Positions 30,350 through 40,623 of a stretch of DNA of 64,000 bases are shown piece by piece. Numbering within the stretch: the first letter of the stretch is position 1; each line of letters begins with the position of its first letter. The stretch comes from Tupaia tana. Lineage: Eukaryota; Chordata; Mammalia; Scandentia; Tupaiidae. Location of the stretch: the NCBI GenBank assembly GCA_026018925.1, contig JAKSZU010000005.1, positions 25,298,779 through 25,362,778 on the forward strand, read 5' to 3'. Under the pieces are notes generated by a model, which saw only the letters and a program-made list of their open reading frames with translations, was not told the origin of the DNA and made no database searches. The position numbers were made by a program, and so were the translations under genes.

Positions 30350-31690
30350 AGGGAAGAGGCAGGGAAATGCTCAATGTGACTATTTTGGGAACTGAAAATG
30401 AAGTCGAGTACGCTTGGTCTTTATTCCCTTCAAATTGCTGCTGAGGAGATGGAAGCTGAGAAGGTGAAGGTGCTTGTCTTGAGGCCCAAGTCCAGTGAGT
30501 GATGAACGAGCCTTGAAACCCCAGCTGCCCAACTCCCAGGACCCATGCCCTTGCCCCGCCCAGCTGCCCCTCAGCGGTGGACACAACTGTGCCGGCTGGA
30601 GGGCACGTCCTGGAAAAGAAGCTCCAGCCTCGCCGAGTCAGGGCAGTGTGCTGCCGCATCCTTGGCACGGTCATGTGGGCAACGCCCGAGTCAGAGAGCC
30701 CCTTGCCGCTGGGAAGGCAAGAGAGAGCACCCATCTGCCGGGTCGGGGAAGGCTGGAGCCGGGTGCCCCCGTGCATAGAACTGGGAGGCAAAGGAACGCC
30801 GTGAGTACTAAGCACACGGCTGCAGATATTACCAACACAGCAATAAACAGACGCTTGGGTGCGTTGTCGGAAGGCAAAGCGGCAAAAAATCCAATTTAAG
30901 AGATGATGCCAAATGGAATAAATCCAAAGTAATTGGATTGCTGAGCATTAACCACCATAAAGGGAAACCATAACATATCTTGGTTAAAAGAAATATTATA
31001 CAGAGGATAAACACGAGCTGACTTACTGTTTGGGGAAGTCATTACTGTTCTTCCAGAGAAGGCTGTAGGCAGGGACTGCGCCTTCAGTGTAATGCAGTCA
31101 GTAAGTATTTACTGAGTCCTTCGGCCTTGCGTGCCTTGTTGCTCCCAAGCCTTGCGTGCCGCTGTGCTTTAGACCCCTGGGCCACTTGTCTTTGCGTTGT
31201 TCTGCCTAGAAACACCCATCAGGTCCACGAGGTTTAGGACAGTGAGAGAGATATTTCTCATGAGGAGATGTGGGTTTGGGAGCCACGACCCCAGCCTTTA
31301 AGGACAACGTCTCAGAGAGATCTCTCACATCCCTAGTGGAGCCTTGGGCTGGATGGAGGAAGCTAAGTCACAGCAAGAGGCCCCCAGTCGCTGTGATTTC
31401 CGTTTGTCAATAATAAAAGGAAACGTCGTTGTGGATCTTCTTGAAAATCACATTTATCCCACGGCGTTCTGGATGGATGGAGATCTTGTAATTCAGTGTT
31501 TTCAGCCATCAGTCTGCGGCATCAGGGACGGCCTCATCCCACTGTGACGCAGGGATCAAAGGTTCAGAGGCAAGGGACCGGAGAGGGTGTTTCAGAAGCG
31601 AGGTAAGAGCAATCCCATGTGGAGTGTTAGGAAGCACTCCACTAAGTACTTAACGCACCGCTTCTCTGTGTTAGTATTAGAAGTACCTGT
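30350..31690. other. Unique block, possible conserved non-coding part
   Basis: No SINE over 1.3 kb. 30820-31010 includes AAAGTAATTGGATTGCTGAG and CATTAACCACCATAAAGGG with little visible decay. A GTGAGTACT donor-like site lies at about 30800, but no exon could be defined around it. A short antisense L2-like piece (CAGTAAGTATTTACTGAGTC) lies near 31090. Confidence 0.4.
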
Positions 31691-31693
31691 CTG

Positions 31694-31754
31694 GGACCAG
31701 CAGATGGCGTACTGGTTACATTGCTGGACTCCCATAAGACCTACCAATGAGCAT
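31694..31754 (+). mobile_element. Head-only SINE-A remnant
   Basis: GGGACCAGCAGATGGCGTAC through GCTGGACTCCCATAAGACC is a SINE-A head that stops after about 55 bases, before the B box. The SINE-A1 at 31769 begins 15 bases later. The body is missing rather than interrupted, since no continuation is found after the second SINE. Confidence 0.8.
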
Positions 31755-31768
31755 GTCACAACTCAGAG

Positions 31769-32026
31769 GGACCAGCAGTTAGCGTAATGGCTATGTCGCT
31801 GGACTCCCATGTAGCCGACCGCAGTTTGAGTCCTGGACCCAGTACCTTAAACTCACGCCAGGCGCGTGTGCGTGTGTGACTAAAATCCTGAGAGGAGAAT
31901 GGAGGAGAAGGGATTGTGGCATGACCATCTCCCCTGAGAGGTGATTTCTTGCTTTCTGTCTCTCTGTCTCTGTCTGTCTTTCTGGTGAGCTCACGCGCCT
32001 GATAGGAAAAATCTCTCAAAAAAAAG
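31769..32026 (+). mobile_element. SINE-A1 with TSD
   Basis: TSD GTCACAACTCAGAG at 31755-31768 and GTCACAGCTCAGAG at 32027-32040. Contains GTACCTTAAACTCACGCC in place of the usual GTGGCTTAAACTC. Confidence 0.95.
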
Positions 32027-32040
32027 GTCACAGCTCAGAG

Positions 32041-32375
32041 AGATGAAGGTGGCACAGACAATGATGAGCACAGTGGGGATGTAAGTATTTGACCACTTTG
32101 TATTATCTGGCTTTCAAAGTTAAAAAAATCAGGGGACAATTTAGGGAGATAGTTTTAGGTGTGTGCTAGGAAAGGCCACATCCAGTTCTAGTTTACTTCT
32201 CTTTTGTTTTCTTGCTTCTTTTCAGAGAAGGAAGTTATGCAGATGTTACTGCAATTTACAGAATTCAAAGAATGTCCATTGGCCAAAACAAAGTCACTAG
32301 TGAATGCAGCTCAGTGTCACTGATCATCTCCAGATGTATGACAGCCAGTTACTCAAATAGAAAAGTGAAACTGTC
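32041..32375. other. Unique sequence
   Basis: AT-rich with no recognised repeat or frame. Confidence 0.4.
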
Positions 32376-32634
32376 GGGAACCAGCAGTTAGCGTAATGGC
32401 TATGTCGCTGGACTCCCACGTAGTCGACTGCGGTTCGCGTCTCAGACTTGGTGGCTTAAAATTCACGCCGGGCACATGTGTGTGCATGCCCAAGATCCCA
32501 AGAGAAGAATGGAGGAGAAGGGATTGCGGCGTGACCATCCCCTCTGGGCGGTGATTTCTTGCTTTCTGTCTCTATGTCTCTCTCTGTCTGGCGAGTGCAC
32601 GAGCCCTATAGCGAAAAAAAAAAAAAGAAAAAAA
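32376..32634 (+). mobile_element. SINE-A1 with TSD
   Basis: TSD GAAAAGTGAAACTGTC at 32360-32375 and GAAAAGTGAAAGTATC at 32635-32650. B-box-like GGTTCGCGTCTC, four-A marker TTAAAATTC. Confidence 0.95.
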
Positions 32635-32718
32635 GAAAAGTGAAAGTATCTAAACAATGGTTTACATAAGAAACACAGATAATATGATGTACAAATAGTA
32701 ATTGTATTTGTCTCCGAT

Positions 32719-32727
32719 TACGTGTGT

Positions 32728-32772
<45 letters not shown>
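32719..32772. repeat. (GT)n(CA)n(TA)n microsatellite
   Basis: GTGTGTGT, about 19 CA units, then TATATATA. The GT-to-CA junction makes a short palindrome. Confidence 0.97.
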
Positions 32773-32775
32773 ATC

Positions 32776-33005
32776 TTGGGCTGGTCCCATAGTGCAGCAA
32801 TTAAGCTCCGTGCATAGGGAACTGAATCCCGCGTGGCTAACCACCATTCAAATCCCGACCCTGGCAGCTTGAAAAACACTCCAGGTACATGTGTGTGCAT
32901 GTGCACAGGAATGCACGTGTGCCCCAAATCTTGGCAAGATGGAGAAATGGAGGCAGAAGGATTGCAGGTCGGGGGTGGGGTCACACACATCCTCTGACAA
33001 TAACA
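32776..33005 (+). mobile_element. SINE-A2, diverged
   Basis: Head GGGCTGGTCCCATAGTGCAG, B-box-like ATTCAAATCCCG, body AAGATGGAGAAATGGAGG. The CT-rich section is replaced by GTCGGGGGTGGGGTCACAC. Confidence 0.75.
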
Positions 33006-33007
33006 AT

Positions 33008-33245
33008 ACTGGCCAGCAGGCAGTGTGGTGAGTAAGGTGCCTGGGTCCCACACGGCCCACTGTGCTGTTAGAGCCCCAGATCCGGCAGCTTGAAAAACAT
33101 GGCCCGTGTGCATACATGCTCAAAATACAGAGAGGAGAATGGAGCTGAGGGGACTGCAGCATGGTCACTCCCCAAGGGAGGTGTTTTTATTTTCACTTTC
33201 CTTCTCTGTCTCCCTCTGGCAAGCACATGTGCCCTATACGTGCCT
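33008..33245 (+). mobile_element. SINE-A2
   Basis: Head TGGCCAGCAGGCAGTGTGGT, GCTTGAAAAACATGG, body GAGAGGAGAATGGAGCTGAG and GGTCACTCCCCAAGGGAGGT. The GAGCTGAGGGGACTGCAGCA variant is shared with the composite copy at 34522. Confidence 0.85.
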
Positions 33246-33392
33246 TAAAGGCAAGAAAGGAAAAAAGAAAGGAAAAAGGAACAAAGAAAGGAAGGAAGGA
33301 AGGGAAAGAGAGAGAGAAAGGGTGAGAGAGAAAGAGAAAGGGAAGGAGAAAGAAAGGAAGGAAGGAAGAAAGAAAAAGAAAAAGAAAACCTC
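33246..33392 (+). repeat. Polypurine tract (GA/GGAA-rich)
   Basis: About 140 bases of almost pure purine: GGAAGGAAGGAAGG, GAGAGAGA and AAGAAAAAGAAAAAG words. It follows directly on the tail of a SINE-A2, from which it probably grew. Confidence 0.92.
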
Positions 33393-33446
33393 TAGTACAC
33401 AGGAAGAAAACTCTCACCCCCTACGGCCCTGCTAGATAGCATAAAG

Positions 33447-33453
<7 letters not shown>

Positions 33454-33477
<24 letters not shown>

Positions 33478-33478
33478 A
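33454..33478 (+). repeat. Poly-A run
   Basis: About 25 consecutive A with no SINE or L1 body visible immediately upstream, so its origin is unclear. Confidence 0.85.
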
Positions 33479-33479
33479 G

Positions 33480-33737
33480 CAAAAGCCATTTGATAAGAGG
33501 CGGCAGCTCTGGGTCCTACTGGGAGCTGTGGCCTGAGGGGCTGCAGTGAGCTGCAGGCTCAACATTCCGCTCACTCACCACTGCAGGCTCCCTGGCACCC
33601 AGACAGCCAGCACAAAGCAGAGAGCCGACGCCGTTTTGAGGATGGTCAGATGGGGAAAAGGAGCCCCTCTATGTCTCCCCTCCTTTCCCCTAATATTCTT
33701 TTATCCCTCTACTTGGGTTGTTACCAGGAAATGTAGG
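33480..33737. other. Unique sequence
   Basis: Moderately GC-rich. No recognised element. Confidence 0.35.
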
Positions 33738-33885
33738 CATTCTCTCATTCGTTCATTCAGTTGCCCCCTCCTGTTCATTACTCACCATTCATGCAGCCTG
33801 CGCGGTCGGCCAGATGTGCTGAGCCCTAAGTCATACACGTGCGTGAAACACAGCCTCTGTCCACACACCGCTGTTTAGAAAGAAG
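33738..33885 (-). mobile_element. L2 fragment, antisense
   Basis: TCATTCGTTCATTCAGTTGC, GATGTGCTGAGCCCTAAG and AAACACAGCCTCTGTCC follow the reverse L2 end (TCATTCATTCAACAAAT... GTGCCAGGCACTG... AACACAGTCCCTG). Confidence 0.55.
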
Positions 33886-34032
33886 ATGGACTTTTTTTTC
33901 TTTTGTAAACGAGCACTGTTCCCTGGGCTGGGCTGTAGAGGTGCCATGCTTGGGAGCTAGGCTGGGCTGTTCGGACCCTGGGAAGGCTCTTTCAGGAAGG
34001 AGAGACTTCAGCTGGATTTGAAAGTGTTAATG

Positions 34033-34222
34033 GGGGCAGGGTGGTGGCACATCGATTGGTTCACATAGGAGGGTCCTGGGTTTGAGTCCTGGGACCTCCT
34101 AGAGCACACAAAATGTGTACATGTGTCTGTGATCTGAACTGGCTGAGACGGGAGGTAGACGGTGGTGTGAAGACCCTGTCAGAGGTGTCTCTCTCTCTCT
34201 CTCAGAAGTAAATGAATAAATT
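34033..34222 (+). mobile_element. SINE-C
   Basis: Head GGGGCAGGGTGGTGGCACAT, B-box-like GGGTTTGAGTCC, GTGATCTGAACTGGCTGAG, a CTCTCTCT run and AGTAAATGAATAAATTT. It was later the target of the SINE-A1 at 34223. Confidence 0.8.
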
Positions 34223-34483
34223 TGGGACCAGCAGTTAGCGTAATGGCTATGTCGCTGGACTCCCACGTAGTCGACCGTGGTTCGCGTCCCGGACCCAGTG
34301 GCTTAAAACTCACGCCGGGCGCATGTGCATGCGTGCCCAAGATCCCGAGAGGAGAATGGAGGAGAAGGGATTGCGGCGTGGCCATCCCCCCTGGGGGGTG
34401 ATTTCTTGCTTTCTATCTATCTGTCTCTCTGTGTCTGGCGAGTGCACGCGCCCTATAGCAAAAACTTCTAAAAAAAAAAAAAA
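34223..34483 (+). mobile_element. SINE-A1 in a SINE-C tail, TSD
   Basis: TSD AGTAAATGAATAAATTT (34207-34222) and AGTAAATGAATAATTTT (34484-34500). B-box-like GGTTCGCGTCC, four-A marker. Same arrangement as the pair at 13120-13598. Confidence 0.95.
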
Positions 34484-34521
34484 AGTAAATGAATAATTTT
34501 TTTTTTTTTTTTAAAAAGGAT

Positions 34522-34825
34522 GGGGCCAGCAGGTGGCATGGTGGTAAAGGTGTTTGGACTCCCACATGGTTGACTCTGGTTTGAGTCTCAGATCCAGTAC
34601 CTTGAAAATCAGGCTGGGTGCATGTGTGGGTCACATGCCAAAAAAATCCTGAGAGGAGAATGGAGCTGAGGGGACTGCAGCATGGTCACTCCCCCAGGGG
34701 AGTGTTTTTATGTGTGTGGACATAAAGGGAGGAGAAGGGATAGAGATGCAGCCATCCCCACTGCGGGGTGATTTTTTCTTTCTCTCCTCTCTGGTGAGTG
34801 CACACGCCTTATGCCAAAAACTATA
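34522..34825 (+). mobile_element. Composite SINE-A with duplicated body
   Basis: Head GGGGCCAGCAGGTGGCATGG and a first body (GAGAGGAGAATGGAGCTGAG, GGTCACTCCCCCAGGGGAG). After GTGTGTGGACATAAA a second body (GGGAGGAGAAGGGATAGAG, GCAGCCATCCCCACTGCGGG) follows, and then a normal 3' end. The total exceeds 300 bp. Confidence 0.8.
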
Positions 34826-34830
34826 AACAA

Positions 34831-35130
34831 GGGACCAGCAGTTGGCATAATGGCTATGTTGCTGGACTCCCATGTAGTTGATCGTGGTTTGAGTCCCAAA
34901 CCTGGTGGCTTAAACTCACGCCGGGCGCGTGTGTGTGCGTGCCTAAGATCCCAAGAGGAGAATGGAGGAGAAGGGATTGTGGCATGATCATCCGCCCTGG
35001 GGGGTGATTTCTCCCTTTCTCTCTCTCTGTCTTTCTGGCGAGCACATGTACCCTATAGCAAAAACCTCTCAAAACAAACAAACACCAACAAAAAACAAAA
35101 CAAAACAAAAAACACCAAAAAAAAAAAACC
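34831..35130 (+). mobile_element. SINE-A1 with long A/C-rich tail
   Basis: Head GGACCAGCAGTTGGCATAAT. The tail has drifted to CAAACAAACACC and CAAAACAAAAC repeats up to about 35130. A TSD may be TATAAACAA (34822-34830) and CATAAACAA (from 35131). Confidence 0.92.
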
Positions 35131-35159
35131 CATAAACAAAATAACAAGAAAAAAAGAAA

Positions 35160-35639
35160 GGATGAGTGAGTACCCCAGTGGAGGCCAAGGGGAGGAAGGG
35201 GGCATTTCAACCCGTGCAAGCTGCACAGACAAGAAATCATGGGTCCAACCACCTTCCCAGTAAGCTTCTGCTTCCACCCTCTCTGCAGTGACCAAGCCTA
35301 AATCCACCAGGAGATTCTCCTTTCTGAAACTTGGTCCCCACTACGTCACTCTCCGGCTCCAGCCCTTTCATGGAGCCTCCAGGGTCTTGATTGGTGCCCC
35401 AGGCACCCTGCAACCTCCCCTGTCCAACTGCTGGGCAGATTCTTGCCGCTGCCCACTCTCCAGCCGCTGACGCTGACGGAGTCGAGGGGGTGTGGTTAGC
35501 GCTGCAGCCTGCTACGTGGGGGCGGGGCTTCGGCACCTCTGGTTCTGTGCACTCCCCCCACCTCCCAAAGAGTGCGTTAACTGATTTCATAGCCCAGACT
35601 CCCACTTGCCCATCTAGAAGGCTCAGTTTGTGGTGCTTC
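35160..35639. other. Unique, GC-richer sequence
   Basis: Start of the longest SINE-poor stretch. It contains a small CpG cluster near 35470-35540 (TGACGCTGACGGAGTCGAGG, GTGGGGGCGGGGCTTCGG) with a GGGGCGGGGC Sp1-like box. Frames open on both strands are unremarkable. Confidence 0.4.
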
Positions 35640-35815
35640 CCATGCAGTAGTTAATGTCCTGGGCTGTAGAGTCAGTGTCTGGGTTCAAACCTGTGCCTTT
35701 GGGTGACCGACTTACCCGCTCTTAGCCTCAGGTGCCCGTCTATGCCAGAAGCCAGTAACAGCAGAGCACTGGGCGCTGTGCTGGGCAAGCTGTGAAGTAC
35801 TCAGATCTGGCTGCT
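35640..35815 (+). mobile_element. MIR
   Basis: GTCCTGGGCTGTAGAGTCAG, GTCTGGGTTCAAACCTGTGC, GGGTGACCGACTTACCCGC and CTTAGCCTCAGGTGCCCGTC give the MIR order of A/B-box head, core and CTCAGTTTCC-like part. One of the better old repeats here. Confidence 0.75.
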
Positions 35816-36679
35816 TTTTCTCTCCGGCTCCTCAGTTATCGTGACACCCTGGACTCCGTCCCCAGTCAGCACACCGACCCAGTCTCACCCCCAAGCACAT
35901 TCCTATGCCTTCCAGTGGGAACTTTCTAGAAGGACTAATGTCATCGAACTTCTGTTCCCTTCCACCAGCTTGTTCTCTTGAGGAGGGACAGTGTCAGAGT
36001 ATGGTGGGATGGAGATCGGGAGACACATGTCATTATGAAAGGGGGACAATAAAGAACGAATGGTCTTGAGAAGAAAAGGGAAATGAAGCCTTTATAATAT
36101 TTAAGATGGAGATGCTTAGGAAACTACTCTTCGCTTTTGGGAGAAGGAAGACCAAAGTCCCGGGCCCCCTTTCGGCCAGCTTGTGATCCGCCTCACTTTT
36201 CTGAGGCTATAGCTCCACCTGGTGGCTTTGCCCACATGGTCGTCACCTCTTGCTGTAGTCAGATTTGCCGTCTCTTATTAACGAGAATCAATCCATAATT
36301 TCGCAACTAAAATACAGAGTCTAATTCACTTCCTCTGTAGTAAACCATTGCCGTGGAAAACTGATGTCTGCTTTTGTCCTCCTGGGCAAAGGGAAGCCAC
36401 TGACGTTCCGTTCTAGTGACAGACATGATACATCAGTGCGCCCCTGTACTTTATCGAAGTACCCATTTCCCTGTAATAAAAAAGTTTTGATTCACCCCCT
36501 GCAAACGCACTGCCTAGGTGTCCCCCTCAAACATGCCAACCTTGTTCCTGCCCTAGGGGCCTTCTGGGTTTTTCCCCTTCCAGTCACTCAGAGTCAATCT
36601 GAGGGGGCCTCTCCACTCTGAAATCATGCCCGATTCATCTTCCTGAATACAGCTACTCCCAACAGAAAGTGTGTCTCTT
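35816..36679. other. Unique sequence
   Basis: No recognised repeats. 36240-36360 (CTCTTATTAACGAGAATCAA, CCATAATTTCGCAACTAAAA) looks little decayed and could be conserved non-coding DNA. The frame at 36364-36621 has no recognisable homology. Confidence 0.4.
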
Positions 36680-36815
36680 TATGCATTTATTGTCCGTCTG
36701 TCCAACTAACGGCACGCATCAGTGACATTCCACACTTCCGTCGCAGTCCTGTTCTCTGCCCCACCGCGGCAGTCCACGCCTGGGCTATGGAGGTGCTCAG
36801 TACCTGTGTGTTAAA
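36680..36815 (+). mobile_element. L2 3' end fragment
   Basis: TTTATTGTCCGTCTGTCCAA, GCAGTCCTGTTCTCTGCCCC and GGAGGTGCTCAGTACCTGTG in the order of the L2 terminus. Diverged. Confidence 0.55.
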
Positions 36816-37379
36816 GAAAGCCAAGTACCTTCACCTCTAAAATCTGGGCTCCCCTGCCAGCTCAGCTGCCGGCCTGTCCCCCGCTGGGTGGGCAGCCAGG
36901 GCATGAGCGCGGTGACAAAGAGGTCTGCGCCCCTCCTTGCATAGCCAGTTTGCAGTAGCGGTGTGAGAGGTGGCAGGTATAGATTGGCCTATCTCAGAGC
37001 TGCTTGTCACTGAGCAGCTCTCCAATGGGGCTGGGTCTCCACTCTGCTGCGGAGAGGTTCACATCCCTTTCTAATCGTCTCTTCCAAGTTTATTAGCCAT
37101 ACCGGGCCTTCGTCGGCTCTAACAGAAAGGGCTGTGGTGTCGGAGCTCGCTTCTCATACCTCCCCGTGCCTCCGCGGCGCGGGGTGTGGGGAGGACGGGG
37201 ATTTCAATATGAACACTAAGGAAATTCTGCTGCTTTGAAGACTACACGTACCCAAAGGAAGGTAGAGGAGGAGTGGATAAAAGCCTCACTGTGTGCTTAT
37301 AACTGGTCTCGCATCTTGCATACGGAATAAGGTTATTTAATGATGAACAGCGACGGCCAGCAGGTGTCGCCAGTTGATA
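36816..37379. other. Unique sequence
   Basis: Mixed composition with a short CpG-dense spot at 37160-37200 (CCTCCGCGGCGCGGGG). No element recognised. Confidence 0.4.
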
Positions 37380-37680
37380 AGACATGAAGTGCGGGGCCGC
37401 GAGCGAACCCCGGGAGGCCGGGAGGGCGTGGCAGAAGAGGCTGGGTCCCAGTACCCAGAGGGGCGGGGCGGCCAAGGAGCCTTCGGGGTTATCCCCATCC
37501 CGGCATCCGCTGGAGGAAATTAGCACGTGTCCATTCTGCCCGCTTCCTGGCTCTCAGGAATCTCGGGCCTGTGCGTGCCCCCCTTAAGGCCCCAGTCTCG
37601 GTTGGCGACCCGAGTCCAGCGTGCTGGGCGCTGACCTGGGAGCCGCGGGGTTTGCCCGAGCAGCCACAGGGCCCGACTCT
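37380..37680. promoter_or_regulatory. CpG-dense patch, candidate small CpG island
   Basis: CpG is frequent (GGGGCCGCGAGCGAACCCCG, GGAGGCCGGGAGGGCG, GGTTGGCGACCCGAG) and GC content is high compared with the rest of the unique sequence. GGGGCGGGGCGG is a clear Sp1/KLF-type box. No transcription start or exon can be seen. It is not SINE-derived, unlike most CpG clusters in the window. Confidence 0.45.
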
Positions 37681-38300
37681 GCCTGGACCTCCATTCTGGA
37701 CCTCTTAGGTTGGACCGTCTCCCTCTCTCTCACTGTTGCTGTTGGGGACTAGATGCCCCTATGGAGGGTCAGGTGGCCAGCCCTCTGTCCTGAGACGCCT
37801 TCCCACAGGACTAGCCCCTGTGCCCTCCAGAAGCCGTTCCTTCCTCGGCGCAGCTCGATGGATTTATACAAAAGCTGGTTGCCAAGAGCAGCGGGTGGTT
37901 GCTCAGGGCCTGGAGGCGTCGGGGCCCCGTAGTCGCCAGCTCTGTCCTACGTTTGGTCATTTATAAACCATACAAGTCACTGGCCGATCAAGTGTCCCAA
38001 GAGACTCGGTGTTTGTGCCGGTGGGCACAGCCCGATGGAACTTGTTCCTCTTTCCAGCCTGTCCCCTGCCTGTCTTCAACAAGCCCTGTTTAGACCATCT
38101 CACACATCAGCACCATCGGGAATCTGTCCCGACCTCCCTTCCCAGCCCAGAGCGGTAAAGCGACGCTGGGTCCATTTCCACCTGCGAGGTGAACCTATGT
38201 CCTCCCCCGCCAGCAGGTGGGGCTCTGGCACAGGAGGAGTCACGCAGGCAGCTACGGCTCGGTTTTCCCAGCCGCTGCCTCACTCTTGTTGTTGCTGTTT
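37681..38300. other. Unique, GC-rich sequence
   Basis: Overlapping frames on the + strand (37736-37966, 37899-38093, 38035-38310) have no recognisable family. No splice-site pattern could be supported. Confidence 0.4.
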
Positions 38301-38304
38301 TTGT

Positions 38305-38540
38305 CTTTAACGTTTATTTCTTCCTTTCATGGGGGTGGGAGGGGAGAAGAAAGAGAGAGAGAGACAAAGACAGAGAGCGCGAGCAACCCTAAAAGGATCA
38401 TCCTCACCCAACTTCCGCCCCAGGATCACAGGCATGCGAGTGTGCCAGCCGGGTGTGTACCAGGAGGCTTCGGGAATCAACCTGGGCCCTTCCCAGGTGG
38501 CCTATTTTGGTACTGCCGCAGGACACCTGCCTCCAGCCCC
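38305..38540 (-). mobile_element. SINE-C
   Basis: Tail (TTTATTTCTTCCTTTCATGG, GA-rich), middle (CAGGATCACAGGCATGCGAG, GTGTACCAGGAGGCTTCGGG), and B-box-like GGAATCAACCTGGG in reverse order. The head is weak. Confidence 0.6.
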
Positions 38541-39169
38541 TGACTCTTTTGCCCTGTCCTGAGAGGCGGGGTCTCCATTCTCACAATGCACTGTACACTG
38601 GTAGGGGGCAACGCCCTCCCCCCAGAGCCAGGGGCAGCGGCTCCCCTGCCTTTGCTGCAGGTATTAGGATGACAGGTTTCCAGGCGAGGCTTCCAAGGGG
38701 CAGCCCCTGCTCTCCCAGTGGGCTACCTCTGCTGTCTGTGCGGTGGCCCCTCTCCTGCGATAAATGGATGCCGGGAAGCATTTCCTGGAGGCCAGAAGAC
38801 CTTAACTGGATTCTATCTCCCTTCATGGGCCTGTTTCTAGCTTATCGTATTTCTGGGGTTAACTTTAAAACAAAACAAAAACATTTTAATTATGTACTGT
38901 GAACATCCACAGCTTTTGAAGGCAGGGTGGAAGTATTCCTCATTCTCCACTCAGCTTTTCCAGTTCTGACCATCACTCCCACTCCAGCCCTGTTACCACC
39001 TCACATCCAAAACCCACCACATGGATGGCTTCAAGGGTCCTTGAGACCCTTACCAAGGGAAACACGTACTCTGTCTTCTGCAGGAGAGCAGTGTACAGAG
39101 AGAACACCAGTGTTCCTGACTCACTGACAGTAGGTGTCCTTGTTTATAGTGTCAGCTGATTCACATTTC
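38541..39169. other. Unique sequence
   Basis: No repeat or gene recognised. A (CAAAA)n-like stretch lies at 38868-38885. Confidence 0.4.
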
Positions 39170-39336
39170 TTTCTTTCTTTTTTTTTTTTAATTTTTGCTG
39201 TGGGGCACTTGAGCGTGCTGGAGAGAGGAGGAGACAGAGAGAGAGAAAAAAAAGATAGAAAGTGAGAGCTCATCCTTCTGGGAGATGGCCGCTTTGCAAA
39301 CCCTTCTCCTCCATTCTCCTCTTGGGATTTTGGGCG

Positions 39337-39371
<35 letters not shown>

Positions 39372-39464
39372 AGTGTGTTTTCAATCTGCCGGGTCTGGGA
39401 CTTGAACTGTGTGTTTGGCCATGTGGGATCCAGCTCCCTTAACAACAGCACCGCTGACTGGCCC
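39170..39464 (-). mobile_element. SINE-A2 with internal (CA)n
   Basis: Reverse copy with a CTTT-rich tail, AGCGTGCTGGAGAGAGGAGG, and an ACACAC run of about 30 bases (39340-39369) where the CACGCACGCACACG segment normally sits. Head side ATCCAGCTCCCTTAACAAC. Confidence 0.88.
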
Positions 39465-39469
39465 TAAAG

Positions 39470-40110
39470 CCCTTCTTATACGTGGTCATTCCCCCTTACC
39501 ACCACTTTCGTGAAGTCTATATAGGGCTGCTCATTTGTAAGTGACTTTTTTTTAAATATGGATTTTGGTGAACACACTACAGAAATTATAGTCTTGTCAA
39601 GTAGGGCTCTGGAGGCAACTGAGGAAATATTTAACCTCAAGTGAAAAATATTCTTTGAGCCCATTAGAAGAGGTTAATATAGTTCATACTAACCTCAGGT
39701 ATCTCGTCTAGTCCATCTCGTTCCACACTTTTTCCTACTGTAGGATCCTTTTGTTTGAATTCTACCTTAGCACACCTGGAGGAGTGGCCAGCTCAAAATT
39801 CAGTGTGAAAATTAGAATAGGAGAGGAAAGTGCTGCTAAAGAAAGGGATTTGCAGCGAACACCTCGGAGAGAGAGGAGAGCAGCAGTGACCATTTAATTC
39901 CAATGGCCCTGTTGGGCCCAAGGTGGACCCCAGGTGGAGGAAGACAGGGCAGAGGGACTTCAAGCAGGAGCCACCTCAGCGTGCGTCTTCTAGGGAGCCT
40001 CCTGAATGAATGGCCGGGCAGACCGCCCTGCTGTGCTCGACATGCTGGTGGAGGAGCACGGCTTTGTGCTGATGTGCGCGTGTGTCTTTTTGACAGGTGG
40101 TATGGGCATT
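39470..40110. other. Unique sequence
   Basis: 39470-39720 is AT-rich and 39880-40090 GC-richer. No element recognised. Confidence 0.4.
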
Positions 40111-40113
40111 TCT

Positions 40114-40324
40114 TTTTCTTTTTTAGAGTTTTCTTTCTTTAAAGGACTATTTTATTATTATTTTACTAAATTTTATTTTTTATTTATTTAAATTTGACCA
40201 GAGAGAGAAAGAGAGAGAGAAAGGTGTGGAGTGAGAAAGCAAGCTGCCTGGTCCGAGACTTGAACCACCGTCAGCCATATGGGAGTCCAACACCCCCAAC
40301 CACCATGCCACCTGCTGGCCCCAG
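40114..40324 (-). mobile_element. SINE-B with TSD
   Basis: TSD TATGGGCATTTCT at 40101-40113 and TATGGGCGTTTCT at 40325-40337. Long AT-rich tail (TTTATTATTATTTTAC), then AATTTGACCAGAGAGAG and head. Confidence 0.92.
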
Positions 40325-40407
40325 TATGGGCGTTTCTGATGGAGGGTTGCTTATAGTGCTGTAGAGCAGGAACCACACGGTGGGCTCCATGTTCAGAATT
40401 TGATTTC

Positions 40408-40576
40408 TTAGATGCCAGATGGTGGGGTAGCAGTAACACAGCTGGACCCGCATGGGCAATCCTGGGGCCTCCGTGAGCACACCAGGGTGCACACATGTGC
40501 CCGTGATCCGGGCTGCCTGGGGGTGTATCTTGGCATGAAGACCTTGTTGAGGGTGTTCCTCCTCCCCTGAGAGAAT

Positions 40577-40580
<4 letters not shown>
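40408..40580 (+). mobile_element. SINE-C
   Basis: GCCAGATGGTGGGGTAGCAG, GTGCCCGTGATCCGGGCTGC and GAAGACCTTGTTGAGGGTG, then GAGAATAAAC. Its tail is the target of the next SINE. Confidence 0.75.

Positions 40581-40587
<7 letters not shown>

Positions 40588-40623
<36 letters not shown>

Noticed and set aside
30795-30810. Splice donor-like CCGTGAGTACT
   Set aside because: A single motif without a credible exon, partner acceptor or frame.
33454-33478. Processed pseudogene marked by a 25-base poly-A
   Set aside because: No gene-like sequence or TSD could be found upstream of the A run.
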